Source: Saccharomycopsis crataegensis (taxonomy: Eukaryota; Ascomycota; Saccharomycetes; Ascoideales; Saccharomycopsidaceae). Taken from it: a stretch of DNA of 26,834 nt. The notes beneath the pieces are model-generated. The model had not been told where the DNA came from and did no database searches. It worked only from the letters and a program-made list of their open reading frames with translations. Both the position numbers and the translations under genes were made by a program. Shown piece by piece: positions 25,501 to 26,834 of the stretch. Where the stretch lies: positions 1 to 26,834 of the forward strand of contig NW_027043834.1 of assembly GCF_037102585.1 (NCBI RefSeq), written 5' to 3'. Position 1 is the stretch's first letter; every line of letters starts with the position of its first letter.

Positions 25501-26061
25501 ATCTATCAAATGGAGATCCCAAAACTGGTCATGGAGTTTGAACACAAACAGGGAAGCAAGAAAAAAAGAGCCAGAATTGATAAACACAAATTATCCACCA
25601 CTTTAACCAATATCCAAGAAGTCACCCAAACGAAACAAAACTCTTTCTGGAAGAGACTCCACAAATACCAACATAATAGCCCTGGTTACTTTGAAAACAT
25701 ACACATATTCCACTTAGGTGCTGAACAATTTTTTTACCAACATAGAAAATGTCACTATTGCGGGCTCGAAACCGTTTCTCAAGACCAACAACATGAATCA
25801 CCAGAACTCCAAGTCAAGATCAAAATGACCCATTTCCTAATTCAATGCCCATTATCAACCGAGTTATGGTCAAGATTGAAAATCCCAATTCCATTAGCAT
25901 GGAATAACTTAATCGCTCCCAATCATTCAGAATCAACAATCAAAAAGATCGACCGCTACCTATGCTATCAACGCAAACTCTCACGCCTAAGATATCATAA
26001 CCAAATTGATTGGAACACATCAATTAACAACTTGATTTATATCATTACTACTGGGAGCTGA
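22591..26061 (+). CDS. LINE-B ORF2: endonuclease-reverse transcriptase, intact
   Basis: 1156 residues. Endonuclease (about 17-265): SQNIQ (N23), QE with Glu48, NIYNP (118-122), GDFN (162-165), RRIDRF (223-228), STHD (255-258). Reverse transcriptase (about 410-760): APGVDGIPY, YRPIALINTN, GFIPERSS, motif A Asp568 with FD573-574, motif B LQGNPLSP (625-632), YADD (672-675), GSKLN. C-terminal zinc motif: Cys1054, Cys1057, His1081, Cys1086. All catalytic residues I can check are present. A stop lies in frame just upstream, and Met1, Met4 or Met14 could be the start; LINE-A aligns best from about Met14. The enzyme nicks DNA and copies LINE RNA at the nick. It has the look of a working protein. Confidence 0.95.
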   Translation: MAQMSQKTPLIHKMSKLSIISQNIQRLRLDDSKILHLSNQYNISMFQELNLGEDFLFQHQNKKIYKNTPSSRTAIIIEDHIKVVDHSLLTIAVLSQLQVYITDAIIEQDANNWLWLINIYNPSADYQKQILLQNQLSITLQTQLTTLRARSNNKTINIILGGDFNNFVNSRDSANFRSREQRSSESLKKLIKTFKLADIYEHPKLHHIKKNWTNQSTTEESSRRIDRFYISQSMISDKNRFHIQMSQQNYLKSSSTHDSIILEINTQPHAMTYIPQHNIIKNHIIQWLLKIKFPPTVNSTSDLISEIRLKLNFLTMVHKKITENTDEPNYYDHIRTRFHQHSRPRPIKALKASDGALLTSQQDMLLEVTNYYQKLYDGSRGSKSSENIERFINASLGDQLPLTNTESNNLNKPITMTELEYAVTESNTQSAPGVDGIPYGVNKSLFPQIKHILLKEFNQILSSGEIPFNYRTIKFTLIPKPNKDVQKVENYRPIALINTNLKLFSSIINARLLPFLQKIIGPNQVGFIPERSSFSNITIFGDLLSSLISPQDKPHVNHSTNHRIMLADFEKAFDQISHLYLKILLRKLNFGKMTETIHAILTKALGTICLNNITGPSFPLRNGTLQGNPLSPTIFALALEPFLRAIQRLNKGFSYNHKIQPNIIPRVKYLAYADDVTLFLRDHNDFKNTMKIIQAFEQVSGSKLNKSKSRLIVPCDQIPFQSDFQIDIADNNYEIQYLGVKIGNSCQTWPNTLQKDISTKYYMTNMNSLPISSQIVGYNTYILSKLYYHEIHAPMLPDQIDLLEQSIKNQVNKKLKISMDTLKTSPLKGGYGMVDIKSQLSYRKAKIFQQLFLKSLNPYCQLLRFKLQLAINMIIKQNLSEEEQSIQGYIKTQYWWRLILGDQINIKNKRDSRSILNQVINLPMFTTAEKCAFVAWYKLLSKPISQQQTLNPMNIKHSDLAKSIQDGIPTIYQMEIPKLVMEFEHKQGSKKKRARIDKHKLSTTLTNIQEVTQTKQNSFWKRLHKYQHNSPGYFENIHIFHLGAEQFFYQHRKCHYCGLETVSQDQQHESPELQVKIKMTHFLIQCPLSTELWSRLKIPIPLAWNNLIAPNHSESTIKKIDRYLCYQRKLSRLRYHNQIDWNTSINNLIYIITTGS

Positions 26062-26149
26062 ATAGTCGATCAAAACAAAAAAGAAAAAAAAATTAACAAA
26101 AACAATAACAAAAAAAACATTTTATTTAAATACTAATAATTATCACTAA

Positions 26150-26181
26150 AGGGTTTTTCACCATATGATATGGTTTTCCCT
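26150..26181 (+). other. LINE-B 3'-UTR stem-loop
   Basis: AGGG...CCCT around ACCATA/TATGGT. It is followed by an AT-rich segment (about 26215-26258) that also matches LINE-A well. Confidence 0.7.
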
Positions 26182-26275
26182 AACATATATAATGAGCATT
26201 AGCTTATAAGATTTTACATAGATATATATAATTATATATTTATTAATATATCGAACTTTGAAGGAAAAAAAAAAA

Positions 26276-26756
26276 TTCAAATTAGGTGATCACAAAGATG
26301 ATCCTTTTTTTAAACTAAATAAAGGTGAAAACAAGAGGAATGTTGAATCCTTAAATAAATAAAATGGTTAAAACTAATAATGGGGTGTTGGGCCCATTCC
26401 CGCAATAAAGGACTAACAGATAAGGGATGGAACATAAGGTAATACTTCGATGAGGTAATGTAGATCATGGTTTCGCATGGTACCATCCCGTTGGTAACCA
26501 GGACTCAACTCAACCATGATCCGATAATATAACATTATGTTATATTACGATGCGACTAGACTAGATGTAGTTAGTCACGGGTTAGGATTGATTTAGTAAT
26601 TACTCTCTGAAGAACCAGAGATCATATATATTGAAAACTTTTCATAATCGACGACTATAATTATATACTAATGGTTATGAGCTTATGGTTATGAGCTTAT
26701 GGTTGTGAGCACGTGTATCGTTGCCTATAACCAATAGCTCAAACCATACTACAACA
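26276..26756 (-). repeat. LTR-X long terminal repeat (3' LTR of an element leaving the window)
   Basis: Sense strand is minus: TGTTGTAG at 26756, with LINE-B at its far end. It includes CACGTG (about 26710), a triple 14-bp repeat TTATGGTTATGAGC (about 26670-26710) and a block shared with 14571-14879. The polypurine tract at 26757-26765 shows that it is the 3' LTR of a minus-strand element. Confidence 0.8.
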
Positions 26757-26834
26757 ATTCCCCCCGTCAAGATCTTCTATTCAAACTTTGAAAGGAACGA
26801 CCCAACAACGGTTTTCTACTGATAGGAATACTAG
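26757..26834 (-). mobile_element. LTR-X element internal region with polypurine tract, partial
   Basis: On the minus strand the tract GGGGGGAAT (26757-26765) abuts the LTR. The remaining 69 bp to the window edge show no recognisable coding. Confidence 0.6.

Larger units (their letters stand above)
22114..26275 (+). mobile_element. LINE-B: 5'-truncated L1-clade LINE with intact ORF2
   Basis: About 4.2 kb: the C-terminal tail of ORF1, a complete ORF2, a 3' UTR with the conserved stem-loop and an A11 run (26265-26275). Most of ORF1 is missing, the usual outcome of incomplete target-primed reverse transcription or of recombination at the 5' junction. LINE-C is a near-identical sibling. The 3' flank is LTR-X at the same point where LINE-A inserted. 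Confidence 0.9.

Noticed and set aside
22591-26061. Use of CTG as serine as proof of the CTG clade
   Set aside because: The few CTG codons I could align between LINE-A and LINE-B fall at variable positions, so they do not decide the matter.

Overview
The window looks like a repeat-dense intergenic or pericentromeric block from a budding yeast. The pointers are compact tRNA genes with an intron in tRNA-Lys(CTT), yeast-type LTR retrotransposons beside tRNA genes, and L1-clade LINEs resembling the Zorro elements of Candida. A Debaryomycetaceae/CTG-clade yeast is my best guess, but this is inferred from element families and not proven. I see no ordinary host protein-coding gene. The host genes I can support are three tRNAs.

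Layout, left to right. (1) 1-1325: 3' end of a LINE (LINE-C), then a scrap of LINE ORF1 with its own A-rich tail, then the 5' end of another LINE (LINE-D). (2) 1326-6452: a Ty1/copia element on the minus strand (copia-1) with short LTRs (LTR-b), carrying a nested solo LTR of a second type (LTR-a, 3107-3508). (3) 6453-8776 and 13932-14489: non-coding internal region of a third LTR element (the LTR-X element, minus strand), split by a young copia element (copia-2, 8777-13926, target duplication TAGCT). (4) 14490-14913: LTR-X sequence folded back on itself as a 140-bp inverted repeat. (5) 14914-20838: near full-length LINE-A on the minus strand, inserted into an LTR-X copy whose other end (20885) lies 12 bp from tRNA-Ala. 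(6) 20898-22055: tRNA-Ala, a minisatellite, a 78-bp duplication and a tandem tRNA-Asp/tRNA-Lys pair. (7) 22067-22113: an LTR-X end, 11 bp from tRNA-Asp. (8) 22114-26275: LINE-B, 5'-truncated but with an intact 1156-residue ORF2. (9) 26276-26834: an LTR-X long terminal repeat and the start of its internal region, leaving the window.

How the parts relate. The LINEs make an ORF1 nucleic-acid-binding protein (two CCHC knuckles) and an ORF2 endonuclease/reverse transcriptase. LINE-A and LINE-B are roughly 45% identical in ORF2 (by eye), yet they share a conserved 3' stem-loop and sit at the same point of LTR-X. The copia elements appear to use half of initiator tRNA-Met as primer, as copia and Ty5 do, and their LTRs carry heat-shock-element motifs next to a TATA box. 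LTR-a also contains a tRNA-like block with Pol III A and B boxes. LTR-X ends lie 11-12 bp upstream of two tRNA genes, which suggests Ty3-like targeting of Pol III start sites. The most unusual unexplained structure is a tandem array of about 81-bp units (8040-8615) whose stem-loops differ in sequence but keep their pairing.
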